In this document: positions 5,927 to 6,306 of the stretch, piece by piece
Numbering within the stretch: the first letter of the stretch is position 1
Layout: every line of letters starts with the position of its first letter
Assembly: GCA_947178245.1 (NCBI GenBank)
Contig: CAMWXO010000088.1
Coordinates: 1-6,306 of the forward strand
Direction of reading: 5' to 3'
Length of the DNA stretch: 6,306 bases
Source: an uncultured Porphyromonadaceae bacterium
GTDB lineage: Bacteria > Bacteroidota > Bacteroidia > Bacteroidales > Muribaculaceae
Made by a program: the position numbers and the translations under genes
The notes under the pieces: model-generated
Told to the model about the DNA's origin: nothing
The model's input: only the letters and a program-made list of their open reading frames with translations
Database searches by the model: none

Positions 5927-6306
5927 ATGGAAATATCTCACATTGAACACATCGGCATCGCAGTGCCCAACCTTGCAGAGGCAATCAAGTATTATGAGAA
6001 CGTGCTTGGCCTGAAATGCTACAAGCAGGAAGTAGTGGAAGACCAGAAAGTCACAACCGCATTCTTCAAGGTAGGAGACACGAAGATAGAGCTTCTTGAA
6101 GCCACCAGCCCCGAAAGCACTATCGCCAAATTCATCGAGAAAAACGGCGGCAAAGGCGGCATGCACCATCTCGCTTTCGCAGTGGAGAGCGGAGTGGCCG
6201 AAGCCCTGGCTGAATGCGAGGAAAAAGGTGTGCGCACCATCGACAAGGCTCCGCGCAAGGGTGCCGACGGACTCCAGATCGCTTTCCTTCACCCCAAATG
6301 CACGGA
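5927..6306 (+). CDS. mce: methylmalonyl-CoA epimerase, 3' end outside the window
   Basis: The enzyme interconverts (2R)- and (2S)-methylmalonyl-CoA, linking methylmalonyl-CoA mutase to decarboxylation or carboxylation in the succinate-propionate pathway of the cytoplasm. The 126 visible residues begin MEISHIEHIGIAV and show the two-half vicinal-oxygen-chelate fold. Metal ligands expected in the family are visible as H8 in EHIGIAV, E55 in KIELLE (Gln in the Propionibacterium enzyme) and H81 in MHHLAFAV. The last ligand, a Glu near the C-terminus, lies past the right edge. Family members are about 130-150 residues, so only around 10 codons are probably missing. KYYENVLGL (21-29) is also typical. 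The ATG at 5927 follows an A-rich leader with no Shine-Dalgarno, under a strong promoter match at 5811-5841. It is divergent from the lipid A operon. Bacteroidota often follow mce with a methylmalonyl-CoA decarboxylase or propionyl-CoA carboxylase subunit, which cannot be checked here. Confidence 0.96.
   Translation, partial: MEISHIEHIGIAVPNLAEAIKYYENVLGLKCYKQEVVEDQKVTTAFFKVGDTKIELLEATSPESTIAKFIEKNGGKGGMHHLAFAVESGVAEALAECEEKGVRTIDKAPRKGADGLQIAFLHPKCT

Noticed and set aside
1..6306. CRISPR array, insertion sequence, tRNA/rRNA gene or phage genes
   Set aside because: No regularly spaced direct repeats, transposase motifs, terminal inverted repeats or cloverleaf structures were seen; nearly all the DNA is housekeeping coding sequence.

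Overview
The window looks like chromosomal DNA of a Bacteroidota (Bacteroidales) bacterium. Four things point there: an LpxC-FabZ fusion protein, which is typical of that phylum; a promoter with the Bacteroidetes-type boxes TTTG - 19 bp - TAnnTTTG; A/T-rich gene leaders without Shine-Dalgarno sequences; and a methylmalonyl-CoA epimerase gene next to a menaquinone/lipid A locus, which fits an anaerobe that respires fumarate and makes succinate or propionate. Coding DNA has moderate G+C and intergenic DNA is clearly A/T-rich. A Muribaculaceae-like gut organism is a reasonable guess, but family level cannot be settled from this window.

Layout. Positions 1-5581 hold five genes on the minus strand, read right to left: lpxD (5581-4580), a fused lpxC-fabZ (4512-3133), lpxA (start near 3130, end 2357), menD (2346-634) and menB (574 to beyond the left edge). 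The gaps are 67 nt, about 0 nt (the genes touch or overlap), 10 nt and 59 nt, and no intrinsic terminator is visible between them, so they probably form one operon. Positions 5582-5926 are a 345-nt A/T-rich divergent intergenic region. It carries a convincing plus-strand promoter, a weaker candidate promoter for lpxD, and four copies of TGCAAAT. From 5927 a methylmalonyl-CoA epimerase gene (mce) runs on the plus strand out of the right edge.

How the genes work together. LpxA, LpxC and LpxD catalyse the first three steps from UDP-GlcNAc to diacylated UDP-glucosamine in lipid A synthesis. FabZ competes with LpxA and LpxD for (R)-3-hydroxyacyl-ACP, so it sets the split between lipid A and phospholipid acyl chains. 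MenD and MenB make the SEPHCHC intermediate and the naphthoate ring of menaquinone. The run therefore combines outer-membrane lipid synthesis with respiratory quinone synthesis, both envelope functions. Mce racemises methylmalonyl-CoA in the succinate-propionate pathway.

All genes belong to well-known families with their catalytic residues in place. I found no novel defence, mobile or otherwise undescribed system. The points worth a second look are the lipid A-menaquinone gene order, the repeated palindrome over both candidate divergent promoters, and an inverted repeat across the lpxD stop codon.
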